Of a DNA stretch of 64,000 nucleotides, positions 52,323-60,724 are shown one piece after another (position 1 is the first letter of the stretch; each line of letters opens with the position of its first letter). The DNA is from a bacterium (GTDB lineage Bacteria > SZUA-79 > Acidulodesulfobacterales > Acidulodesulfobacteraceae): NCBI GenBank assembly GCA_021813525.1, contig JAKAKK010000027.1:1-64000 (forward strand), in the 5' to 3' direction. A program made the position numbers and the translations under genes. Under the pieces are notes generated by a model. It saw nothing but the letters and a program-made list of their open reading frames with translations, did no database searches and was not told the origin of the DNA.

Positions 52323-53373
52323 AATAATCCGCTAAAGGCAGCAAAAGTTCGTCTAAAGCGCCGTCCATAAAAGAAGCCAGCTTATGTATGGTTATCCCTG
52401 CCCGGTGGTCCGTAATTCTGCCTTGGGGAAAATTATAAGTCCTTATTTTTTCGCTTCTGTCGCCGCTGCCGACCATGCTTTTCCTGTTTTGCGCCTCTAT
52501 GCTTTTTTTATCCGCTTCTATCCTGTTTAAAAGACGCGACCTTAATATTCTTAAAGCTTTAGCTTTGTTTTTGTGCTGCGATTTCTCGTCCTGGCAGGTA
52601 ACTACAAGTCCGGTGGGAATATGGGTAACCCTTACCGCGGAATCCGTCGTGTTTACGCTCTGTCCGCCGTGTCCGGACGACCTGTAAACGTCTATTCTTA
52701 AATCCTCGCCGTTAATTTTAAGGTCGATTTCTTCGGGTTCCGGCATTACCGCTACCGTCGCCGCCGAAGTATGCACCCTGCCCTGCGTTTCGGTAGCCGG
52801 AATCCTCTGCACCCTGTGCACTCCACTCTCGTATTGCAGAAGCCGGTATGCATCCTTGCCTTTTACGGAAACTACGGCTTCTTTCAAGCCTCCTGACGAC
52901 GATGGGCTTAATGAAATAGCCTCGAACTGAAAATTTTTCGCCAGTGCATATTTGTTATACATTTTAAAAAGGTCTAACGCAAAAAGGGCCGCTTCTTCCC
53001 CGCCCGTCGCGGCTCTTATTTCCAGTAAAATATCTTTGTCCTGCAGATTTTCTTTCGGAAAGAAAAAATCTTTAATTTCTTCAGCCAATTTAGAAGCTTT
53101 ATTTTTTAAAGAATTTATTTCTTCATTTTCTAAATCGATTAAGGCCTGGTCGGTCTCGGATTTAACCAATTTTTCCAAGTCGGTTATTTCCGCTTCGGTT
53201 TTTTTATATTCAGAAAATTGTTCCGCAGTCTTCTTTATCAAATTGTACTGCTTGGATAATTCTTTTATTTCCGCGCTGAATCCTTTTGAGCTTTCTTCCT
53301 GTATTCTCGAATACAATTCTTTCGACTTATCGGATAATTCGAGAGCCTTTTTTGTCAGATTTTCATCCAGCAT
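52297..53373 (-). CDS. prfA: Peptide chain release factor 1
   Basis: [27 protein letters not shown] motif; AGITIHKL. Confidence 0.96.
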   Translation of the reverse strand: MLDENLTKKALELSDKSKELYSRIQEESSKGFSAEIKELSKQYNLIKKTAEQFSEYKKTEAEITDLEKLVKSETDQALIDLENEEINSLKNKASKLAEEIKDFFFPKENLQDKDILLEIRAATGGEEAALFALDLFKMYNKYALAKNFQFEAISLSPSSSGGLKEAVVSVKGKDAYRLLQYESGVHRVQRIPATETQGRVHTSAATVAVMPEPEEIDLKINGEDLRIDVYRSSGHGGQSVNTTDSAVRVTHIPTGLVVTCQDEKSQHKNKAKALRILRSRLLNRIEADKKSIEAQNRKSMVGSGDRSEKIRTYNFPQGRITDHRAGITIHKLASFMDGALDELLLPLADYFESQKQLQ

Positions 53374-53412
53374 TTAACGACGCACCTTTAAAAAGTATGA
53401 AAATTTTGTCAT

Positions 53413-54123
53413 TCAAAAATCGAAAGCGCCTTTTAACCACGACTTTCTAACTTCGGACGGTTTTCCGCAGGAAAATTCGCCTTCGGAGCAGTTTCCCCTG
53501 ACGCATGCTGGACCGCCGCCGTAAAATACGGACGGGGCGATAGGATAAACAAGTTTAAACATCTCTTGAGCCGCGGCTCTAATCTCCCACTGCGCCCGGC
53601 TGCATCCTCTCAGCCTAAAAAAGTGCAGGAGCTCTCTCGCGTTCATGGTAAAAATAATCTGGGTTTCGGCCGCGTTGGGAAGCAGATACCTTGCATCTTC
53701 GGCAGGAATGCCTTTCTCGAGAAAATAACCGTACAGCGAAAAAATATCTTCCGCCATTTTGTTGTATTTCGCCAAAAGTTCTGCATTTCCGGCTATGGAG
53801 TCCGGAACAACATACTTAGGGTTCTCTTCTTTGACGTAACGCTGGCTTCTCTGGGAATACGACGCAATGCGGTGTCTTACTAATTGATGCGAAGCGCTTC
53901 TTGACAGCTTCTCTACGCCGAACGTAAAGTTGGCATGTTCGAGGACGGATTCGTGTCCGGAAGTCCTTATTCTTTTAATTAATTTCCTTGCTTTTTCTAA
54001 GCCTTTTTCGCCGTCGTTAAAATCGGCTTCTATCTTTGCTATACCGTAAGGACTGTAGCAGAGCCTCGCCGCGACAGCGATTGTAATTTCGGGTTTAGAA
54101 GTGTAATTAATAAGTTTAACCAT
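53413..54123 (-). CDS. thyX: FAD-dependent thymidylate synthase
   Basis: RHRIASYSQRSQRY ThyX signature. Confidence 0.95.
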   Translation of the reverse strand: MVKLINYTSKPEITIAVAARLCYSPYGIAKIEADFNDGEKGLEKARKLIKRIRTSGHESVLEHANFTFGVEKLSRSASHQLVRHRIASYSQRSQRYVKEENPKYVVPDSIAGNAELLAKYNKMAEDIFSLYGYFLEKGIPAEDARYLLPNAAETQIIFTMNARELLHFFRLRGCSRAQWEIRAAAQEMFKLVYPIAPSVFYGGGPACVRGNCSEGEFSCGKPSEVRKSWLKGAFDF

Positions 54124-54153
54124 TCAAACATATAAGGAAATATTAAAAAATTC

Positions 54154-54369
54154 TTATTTTTTACTGCTATCTGTTTTGGCGTATTTTTTGTTAAATTTGT
54201 CGATTCTTCCGGCGCTGTCGACAAATTTTTGTTTGCCTGTATAAAAGGGATGGCATTTCGAGCATATATCGACATGAATTTCTTCGACCGTACTGCCGGT
54301 AACGAATTCTTCGCCGCAGGCGCATTTTACCTTTGCCTGATAAATTTTCGGATGTATTCCTTCTTTCAT
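54154..54369 (-). CDS. rpmE: 50S ribosomal protein L31
   Basis: [26 protein letters not shown]...[30 protein letters not shown]. Confidence 0.97.
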   Translation of the reverse strand: MKEGIHPKIYQAKVKCACGEEFVTGSTVEEIHVDICSKCHPFYTGKQKFVDSAGRIDKFNKKYAKTDSSKK

Positions 54370-54418
54370 CTTTCTGTAGCTCCTTTTACTTTCGATTTAA
54401 AATTTTTTAAATATTAAG

Positions 54419-55177
54419 TTAACTATTATAAGATTTTAAAATAAAATTTTCAACCTTTTTTATATCGTCCGGAACATCGACGGGAATAGTCGAAATATTA
54501 ACGGTTTCTACCTTGAGCCTGTATCCGTTTTCTATTGCCCTTAACTGTTCCAGCATCTCTTTTTTTTCTAAATAAGACATCTCCATTTTGCCGAATTCTA
54601 AAAGAAATTCTTTGGTATATCCGTAAAAACCGAGATGCTTGTAGCCGAAAATACCTTTAAAATCCTTCAACTCCCCTGCTCTTTCCCTGTCATACGGAAT
54701 AGGGCTTCTCGAAAAATATATGCCGAAATTATTTTTATCGACTATAACCTTGACGTTATTAGGGTCGATAAATTCTTCGTAGGAATAAATCGGGGTTTTG
54801 ACGCTCGTATATGAAATATATCCGCTTTCGTTAAAGGGTTTTATCAACGATTCTATTATTTCTAGATTCACCAAAGGCTCGTCTCCCTGAACGTTTAATA
54901 CGATATCCGCGTCGATGCCGCTAACTGCCTCTATTATCCTGTCCGTGCCGGTTTGGTGGGTATCTTTAGTCATGACGGCATTCGCCCCGAAATCCCTGCA
55001 GGCGTCGTATATTCTTCTGTCTTCCGTAGCTATTATAACGTCGGACAGCAGTTCCGACTTTATAACGCCTTCATAAACATGCCTTATCATAGGCTTGCCC
55101 ATAATTAAAGCAAGGGGCTTGCCCTCGAATCTGGTGGATTTATATCTTGCCGGTATAACGGCGACTATTTTTTTCAT
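54419..55177 (-). CDS. kdsB: 3-deoxy-manno-octulosonate cytidylyltransferase
   Basis: VIPARYKSTRFEGKPLALIMGKPMIRHVYE, NVQGDEPLV, HLGFYGYTKEFL. Confidence 0.96.
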   Translation of the reverse strand: MKKIVAVIPARYKSTRFEGKPLALIMGKPMIRHVYEGVIKSELLSDVIIATEDRRIYDACRDFGANAVMTKDTHQTGTDRIIEAVSGIDADIVLNVQGDEPLVNLEIIESLIKPFNESGYISYTSVKTPIYSYEEFIDPNNVKVIVDKNNFGIYFSRSPIPYDRERAGELKDFKGIFGYKHLGFYGYTKEFLLEFGKMEMSYLEKKEMLEQLRAIENGYRLKVETVNISTIPVDVPDDIKKVENFILKSYNS

Positions 55178-55243
55178 ACAAACATTTTATTATAAATAAA
55201 TTCAAATTAAAATGATTTTATTTACGGTTATTTTTAGTTTTTT

Positions 55244-56005
55244 TTAATTTTGTGTTATATAAACGTTATATCCGTATCCGGCGATAATTTTGGCGAAATT
55301 ATAAGCCGCTTTAAGGTTTTTGAATTTGCCGAACACGACCTTGTAATAGAATATGCCTTTTACATTTTTTGTCGCAAGATGAACCCCCGGAACAAGTTTT
55401 TTAATACCTTTTATTTTATTAAGCGCTTTAGCCTTTATAGTATATGCCGCAAACTGAAGAGTATAGCCTGATGCCGGAGGAATATATTTTACGCTCCGAT
55501 AAACGTTCAGGCGGCTTTTTCCGCCGTATCTCCTGCATTCCGACAGCGGCACCGGTTTCGGTCCGAGATACTGAACCCTTACTAATGCCGTGCCGGGGCC
55601 GACCATATTAAGCGCCTTTGCGGCGGCGTAAGAGAGGTCCATAATCCTTCCGTCCGCATACGGCCCCCTGTCGTTAACGCATACTTCGACGCTTCTGTGG
55701 TTTTGGAGGTTGGTGACGTAAGCATAGCTGTCTAGCGGAAGCGTCAGCGAAGCCGCCGTCAAATCGTACATATTGTAAATTTGACCGCTTGCCGTCTCAC
55801 GTCCCTGGAAACCCGGACCGTACCATGAAGCGACTCCTACCTCGACATTCCGCGAAATCTGCTTCGGAGGATAATATCCGGGCGGGCGGCCGTATGACCC
55901 CTGCCCTGAACCGCCGCCTATTATATAAGGGATGCAACCCGAAAGCGCTGAGGCGGTTATAAAAACGGAAAATAGTAAAAATACCGGTTTTAATTTTGAT
56001 TTCAT
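55244..56005 (-). CDS. rlpA: RlpA-family septal lytic transglycosylase with SPOR-like C-terminus
   Basis: Lipobox LSGC; GVASWYGPGFQGRETASGQIYNMYDLTAAS; VCVNDRGPYADGRIMDLSYAAAKAL; C-terminal SPOR-like repeat. Confidence 0.92.
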   Translation of the reverse strand: MKSKLKPVFLLFSVFITASALSGCIPYIIGGGSGQGSYGRPPGYYPPKQISRNVEVGVASWYGPGFQGRETASGQIYNMYDLTAASLTLPLDSYAYVTNLQNHRSVEVCVNDRGPYADGRIMDLSYAAAKALNMVGPGTALVRVQYLGPKPVPLSECRRYGGKSRLNVYRSVKYIPPASGYTLQFAAYTIKAKALNKIKGIKKLVPGVHLATKNVKGIFYYKVVFGKFKNLKAAYNFAKIIAGYGYNVYITQN

Positions 56006-56205
56006 AGCCGTATCTATTATAATTCAATTTTCACTCAATATAAACATCAAACTGCAACCTCGAGCCTGCAGTATAAAGTATCTATTGCGTTCTTGTGCTA
56101 AGCAATATCGCATTTATTTTTTTATTTGACATTATTTAAATTTATACTATATAATAATAATCGGTATTATTTATCTGTTTTTTAAAATTAGCAAGTCTAT
56201 AAAGG

Positions 56206-56312
56206 TTCTTATCAAGAGCGGTAGAGGGACGGGCCCTTTGAAACCGCAGCAACCGATAAAAAGTTAAAAATCGGTGCTAATTCCCGCAGGTTTATTCCTG
56301 GAAGATAAGAAG
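56206..56312 (+). promoter_or_regulatory. SAM-I (S-box) riboswitch aptamer
   Basis: ttcttatcaagagcggtagagggacgggccctttgaaaccgcagcaaccgat...atcggtgctaattcccgcag...gaagataagaa; P1 ttcttatc pairs gataagaa. Confidence 0.95.
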
Positions 56313-56328
56313 AAAAGAGTTTTTAAAA

Positions 56329-56368
56329 ACCTCTTCTTCCGTATTCGCAGGGAGAAGAGGTTTTTTTG
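56329..56368 (+). terminator. Riboswitch expression-platform terminator
   Basis: acctcttctt-ccgtattcgcagg-gagaagaggt followed by ttttttt; the 5' arm can alternatively pair with the P1 3' strand region (gaagaaaagag). Confidence 0.88.
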
Positions 56369-56417
56369 TTATTACGGCTTAAATAAAAATAAAATAAGAT
56401 TAAGATAAGGAGAAAAA

Positions 56418-57662
56418 ATGTTCGTAAAAGGTTTAAAATGCAGGGAATGCGGCAAGGAATATCCCGACAGTCCGCTTTATGTTTGCGATTATTGTTTCGG
56501 TCCTCTCGAAGTGGATTACGATTACGATAAAATAAAAAAGGAGCTTACGAGGGAAAAAATAAAATCGCGCGATGCGAATATGTGGCGGTATCAGGAACTG
56601 CTTCCTATAAAAGGAGAAATAAAAATAGGTAAAAACGTGGGATATACCCCGCTCGTAAAAGCCGATAACCTGGCAAAAGCTCTCGGCGTTAAAGAAATAT
56701 ACGTTAAAAACGACGCCGTTAACTTTCCTACTTTATCATTTAAAGACAGGGTCGTTTCGGTAGCCATCGCAAAGGCAAGGGAATTCGGGTTTAAAACCGT
56801 GGCCTGCGCCTCTACCGGAAATCTCGCCAACTCCGTAGCGGCTCTGGCGGCTTCTTCCGGCTACGAAAGTTTCGTATTTATACCGTCGAATCTTGAAACC
56901 GGCAAAGTATTAGGAACTCTTATATACGACACTAATCTCGTAAAAATTAACGGCAGTTACGATAAAGTCAACAGGCTCTGCACGGAAATCGCCGGGAAAC
57001 ACAGCTGGGCATTCGTAAATATTAATTTAAGGCCTTATTATGCCGAAGGGTCGAAATCGCTTACTTTCGAAATGCTCGAACAGTTAGGATTCAAAGCCCC
57101 CGACAACGTCGTAGTTCCTATGGCCGGAGGCTCTTTAATAACAAAAGTCGGAAAAGCGATAGACGAATTCTATTACTGCGGCCTGCTCAACGAAAAACCT
57201 CATACGAAAATTTTCGGGGCCCAGGCTACCGGATGCAACCCTATTACCGCCACGGTCAAAGAAAAAAGGGAATTCATAAAACCGGTCAGGACGCCCGATA
57301 CAATCGCAAAATCCCTTGCGATAGGAAACCCTGCGGACGGCTACTATGCATCCGACCTGATGAGTAAAACCGGAGGATACGGCGAAGACGCGACCGACGA
57401 AGAAATAGTCGAAGGCATGAAACTGCTTGCCGCTACCGAAGGCATATTTACCGAAACGGCGGGAGGCGTTACCGTCGCCGTAGCAAAAAAACTTATCGAA
57501 AAAGGCTATATAAACAAAAACGAGACGACCGTTCTTGCTATTACCGGAAACGGGCTTAAAACCCTCGAAGCCTTAAACGGAAAATTAAAAGAAGCGCCGG
57601 TTATCGAGGCAAACTTGGAAGAATTCGAAGGGGTTCTTGCTAAAATTAAAGGAAAAAAATAA
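56418..57662 (+). CDS. thrC: Threonine-synthase-family PLP enzyme
   Basis: Zinc-ribbon-like N-terminus CRECGKEYPDSPLYVCDYC; FPTLSFKDRVVSVA PLP lysine; ASTGNLANSVAALAA; NPADGYYASD. Confidence 0.9.
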   Translation: MFVKGLKCRECGKEYPDSPLYVCDYCFGPLEVDYDYDKIKKELTREKIKSRDANMWRYQELLPIKGEIKIGKNVGYTPLVKADNLAKALGVKEIYVKNDAVNFPTLSFKDRVVSVAIAKAREFGFKTVACASTGNLANSVAALAASSGYESFVFIPSNLETGKVLGTLIYDTNLVKINGSYDKVNRLCTEIAGKHSWAFVNINLRPYYAEGSKSLTFEMLEQLGFKAPDNVVVPMAGGSLITKVGKAIDEFYYCGLLNEKPHTKIFGAQATGCNPITATVKEKREFIKPVRTPDTIAKSLAIGNPADGYYASDLMSKTGGYGEDATDEEIVEGMKLLAATEGIFTETAGGVTVAVAKKLIEKGYINKNETTVLAITGNGLKTLEALNGKLKEAPVIEANLEEFEGVLAKIKGKK

Positions 57663-57688
57663 TATAATAAGGAAAGGAGGATTTTAAA

Positions 57689-58204
57689 ATGCCTATAAAA
57701 GTAAGAATACCTACGCCGTTGAGAACGTTAACCGGAGGCAAAGCCGAAGTTGAATCAAGCGGTTCCAACATAATAGAAGTAATCAACGACTTGGAAAAAA
57801 ATTTTTCTGGAATTAAAGAAAGAATATGCGAACAGAACGACCAGGTCAGAAGATTCGTAAACGTATATCTTAACGATGAGGACATAAGGTTTATCGACAA
57901 CATAAATTCGAAAGTCAAAGACGGCGACACTATTTCCATAATTCCGGCAATAGCGGGCGGCGCGCCTGAAAAAAAAAAGTTTTATCTTAACTATCCGCAG
58001 GAAGTAATTAAAGAACCGTTAATTTATCTTGCCGGGAAAAACTATAACGTTATTACCAACATCAGAAGCGCCAGCATATCCAACGATATCGGCATAATAG
58101 CTATAGAACTTGAAGGGGAAACCGCGGACATCGAAAAAGCCGTAAAGTTTTTGGAATCGAAAGGCGTGACCGTCGAACCTATAGTTTTAGACGTCGTGGA
58201 ATAA
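57689..58204 (+). CDS. CysO/ThiS/MoaD-like sulfur-carrier domain fused to a C-terminal NIL domain
   Basis: Residues 1-91 VRIPTPLRTLTGGKAEV...RRFVNVYLNDEDIRFID...DGDTISIIPAIAGG are CysO-like; residues ~98-171 resemble NIL domain. Confidence 0.88.
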   Translation: MPIKVRIPTPLRTLTGGKAEVESSGSNIIEVINDLEKNFSGIKERICEQNDQVRRFVNVYLNDEDIRFIDNINSKVKDGDTISIIPAIAGGAPEKKKFYLNYPQEVIKEPLIYLAGKNYNVITNIRSASISNDIGIIAIELEGETADIEKAVKFLESKGVTVEPIVLDVVE

Positions 58205-58241
58205 AATAATAAAAATCGGTTTTTAAAGCGAGGGAAGAAAA

Positions 58242-59045
58242 TTGGATTTCAGCGAAGAACAGATTAAAAGATACGCAAGGCATATAATACTGCCGGAAGT
58301 CGGCGGCGAAGGACAGGAAAAACTGCTTTCGTCGAAAGTCCTTCTTATCGGAGCCGGAGGGCTAGGCGCTCCCTGCGGATATTATCTTGGAGCGGCGGGA
58401 ATTGGAACTCTCGGAATAGTCGATTACGATACCGTCGATTTATCCAACCTTCAAAGACAGATATGGCACGGAACTTCCGACGTCGGAAGATATAAGGTCG
58501 ATTCCGCAAGAGATTCCATAGAGCGCATCAATCCCGACGTAAAAGTCGTAACGTATAAAGAAGGCATTAACGCCGCAAATATTAAAGACATAATAAAAGA
58601 TTACGACGTGGTCGTAGATGCGACCGATAATTTTCCGACAAGATATTTAATAAACGATGCCTGCCATTTTATGAAAAAGCCTCTGGTTTACGGCTCAATA
58701 TTCAGGTTTGACGGGCAGGCTACCGTATTTTTGCCGGACGAAGGTCCCTGCTATAGATGTCTTTTCCCGACTCCTCCGCCTGCCGGACTCGTTCCGAGCT
58801 GTCAGGAAGCAGGAGTTCTGGGCGTTCTTCCAGGCGTAATAGGAGCGATTCAGGCAAACGAAGCCATAAAAATAATTCTGGGCATCGGACAGACTTTAAA
58901 CGGAAGGCTTCTTATTTACGACGCCCTCGATATGAAATTTACCGAAATGAAACTCAGGCAGGACAAGACCTGTCCGCTGTGCGGCGAAAATCCGACGGTT
59001 TTTGAACTAATCGAATACGGCGACCTGTGCGAATTTAAAAACTAA
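58242..59045 (+). CDS. E1-like ThiF/MoeB-family adenylyltransferase
   Basis: QIKRYARHIILPEVGGEGQEKLLSSKVLLIGAGGLGAP; DATDNFPTRYLINDAC; CYRCLFP and CPLCG zinc cysteines. Confidence 0.95.
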   Translation: MDFSEEQIKRYARHIILPEVGGEGQEKLLSSKVLLIGAGGLGAPCGYYLGAAGIGTLGIVDYDTVDLSNLQRQIWHGTSDVGRYKVDSARDSIERINPDVKVVTYKEGINAANIKDIIKDYDVVVDATDNFPTRYLINDACHFMKKPLVYGSIFRFDGQATVFLPDEGPCYRCLFPTPPPAGLVPSCQEAGVLGVLPGVIGAIQANEAIKIILGIGQTLNGRLLIYDALDMKFTEMKLRQDKTCPLCGENPTVFELIEYGDLCEFKN

Positions 59046-59079
59046 AATAATCTCAAGTATTTTATGGAGTTAAAAATAG

Positions 59080-59328
59080 ATGTCCGAACATAAAGAAAAC
59101 AGCGAACTAAATATAAAAGGCGAGATTTGTCCTTTTACTTTCGTTAAATCCAAACTCGCATTGGAAAAGATGAAAAAGGGCGAAATTTTAAGGGTAATAG
59201 TGGACTACGAACCTGCTATCAGAAACGTTCCGCGTTCTATGGAGGAACAAGGGCATAAAGTTTTATCCATCAATAAAATTAACGATACCGATTATGAAAT
59301 TATCGTAGAAAAAGATGGAAAAAAATAG
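59080..59328 (+). CDS. TusA/SirA-family sulfurtransferase-like protein
   Basis: LNIKGEICPFTFVKSKLALEKMKKGEILRVIVDYEPA. Confidence 0.9.
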   Translation: MSEHKENSELNIKGEICPFTFVKSKLALEKMKKGEILRVIVDYEPAIRNVPRSMEEQGHKVLSINKINDTDYEIIVEKDGKK

Positions 59329-60241
59329 CTCATCGTACATATTCAGTTCTTTATCGAATATCGGCGGCACCGGAGCGGTTCTGTTGAACAAAATAATAGA
59401 TCCGGCTCTTTCCGGTTCAAAACTGTACGCCAAACTCGAAGGGCTTAATCCGGGCGGCTCGGTAAAAGACAGGCCTGCGCTGTATATGCTTAAAAATGCC
59501 TTAGAAAAAGGCTTTATAAAAGACGGAACCTCGATAATAGATTCATCTTCGGGTAATACGGGCATATCGTATGCTATGCTCGGTGCATTTCTCGGCATTA
59601 AAGTCAAAATTTACGCCCCTTCCAATATGAGCGAAGAGAGAAAAAAAATAATGCGCTTATACGGCGCGGAATTGGTTATTACCCCGGCGGAAGAAAGCCA
59701 CGACGGAGCAATAAAACGGGCGGCGGAAGAATATGAAAGAGGCGGCAAAGATATGTATTATATGCCCGACCAGTATAATAATCCTTATAATCCGATAGCC
59801 CACTACGAAACGACGGCGTTGGAACTTCTTGAGCAGACCGGCGGAAATATCGATTATTTCGCCACAGGCATCGGCACCGGCGGAACGATACTCGGAGTAG
59901 GCAAAAGGCTTAAAGAATATAACGATAAAATAAAAATTATCGCGGTAGTGCCGGACAGCGAAATGCACGGAATAGAAGGCTGGAAATATAATTACTCGTT
60001 AAATTTCGAAGGCTTCGACGGCAATAAGATAATAGACGATTTTGTAAAAGTCGATACCGAAGGCAGTTACGCAATGCTTAAAAGGCTCGTCAGGGAAGAA
60101 GGAATTCTGTGCGGTTTTTCCTCGGGAGCAAACGTTTACGGCCTCAAAAAACTTGCCGAAAAATATAAAGGGAATTTTGCTACGGTGCTCCCGGACACCG
60201 GGTCGAGATATCTTTCGACGCGTGTATTTAACGAAATTTGA
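59315..60241 (+). CDS. cysM: Cysteine synthase, CysM/CysK-like PLP enzyme
   Basis: KLEGLNPGGSVKDRPA, SSSGNTGISYAMLGAFLG, GIGTGGTILGVGKRLKE. Confidence 0.93.
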   Translation: MEKNSSSYIFSSLSNIGGTGAVLLNKIIDPALSGSKLYAKLEGLNPGGSVKDRPALYMLKNALEKGFIKDGTSIIDSSSGNTGISYAMLGAFLGIKVKIYAPSNMSEERKKIMRLYGAELVITPAEESHDGAIKRAAEEYERGGKDMYYMPDQYNNPYNPIAHYETTALELLEQTGGNIDYFATGIGTGGTILGVGKRLKEYNDKIKIIAVVPDSEMHGIEGWKYNYSLNFEGFDGNKIIDDFVKVDTEGSYAMLKRLVREEGILCGFSSGANVYGLKKLAEKYKGNFATVLPDTGSRYLSTRVFNEI

Positions 60242-60269
60242 AAACCGTAATATATAAAAACAAATTCTT

Positions 60270-60704
60270 ATGGCAATTATAATTCCAAAAAACGAACTGG
60301 AAATAATAAAAAAACATGCCGCCGATATTTTTCCTTACGAAGCATGCGGCGGACTCCTCGGAAAAATCGAAGGAGAAAACAAAATTATCGTAAAAGCGTA
60401 TCCTGCGGAAAACCGCTACGGCAAGATTACATGGGACAGTTTTGAAATAGAGCCGAAAGATATTTTAGAAATGGATAAATTTTGCATGAAAGAGAACCTC
60501 GACATCTTAGGATTTTACCATACCCACCCTAATCATCCGGCAATCCCCTCGAACTTCGACGTCAACGCATCTTGGCCTTTTTATTCGTACGTTATTCTTT
60601 CGGTAAAAGGCAACGCTCCGGAAAGCGTCGCCGATATTAAAAGCTACCTTATGCCCGACAGGGCTTCTACGCCGATTGCCGAAGAAGTTATAACAGGCCG
60701 ATAA
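60270..60704 (+). CDS. JAMM/MPN+ metalloprotease (Mec-like)
   Basis: PYEACGGLLG glutamate and HTHPNHPAIPSNFD = HxHx7SxxD JAMM zinc motif. Confidence 0.95.
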   Translation: MAIIIPKNELEIIKKHAADIFPYEACGGLLGKIEGENKIIVKAYPAENRYGKITWDSFEIEPKDILEMDKFCMKENLDILGFYHTHPNHPAIPSNFDVNASWPFYSYVILSVKGNAPESVADIKSYLMPDRASTPIAEEVITGR

Positions 60705-60724
60705 ACTTATAAGTATTTTTTTAT

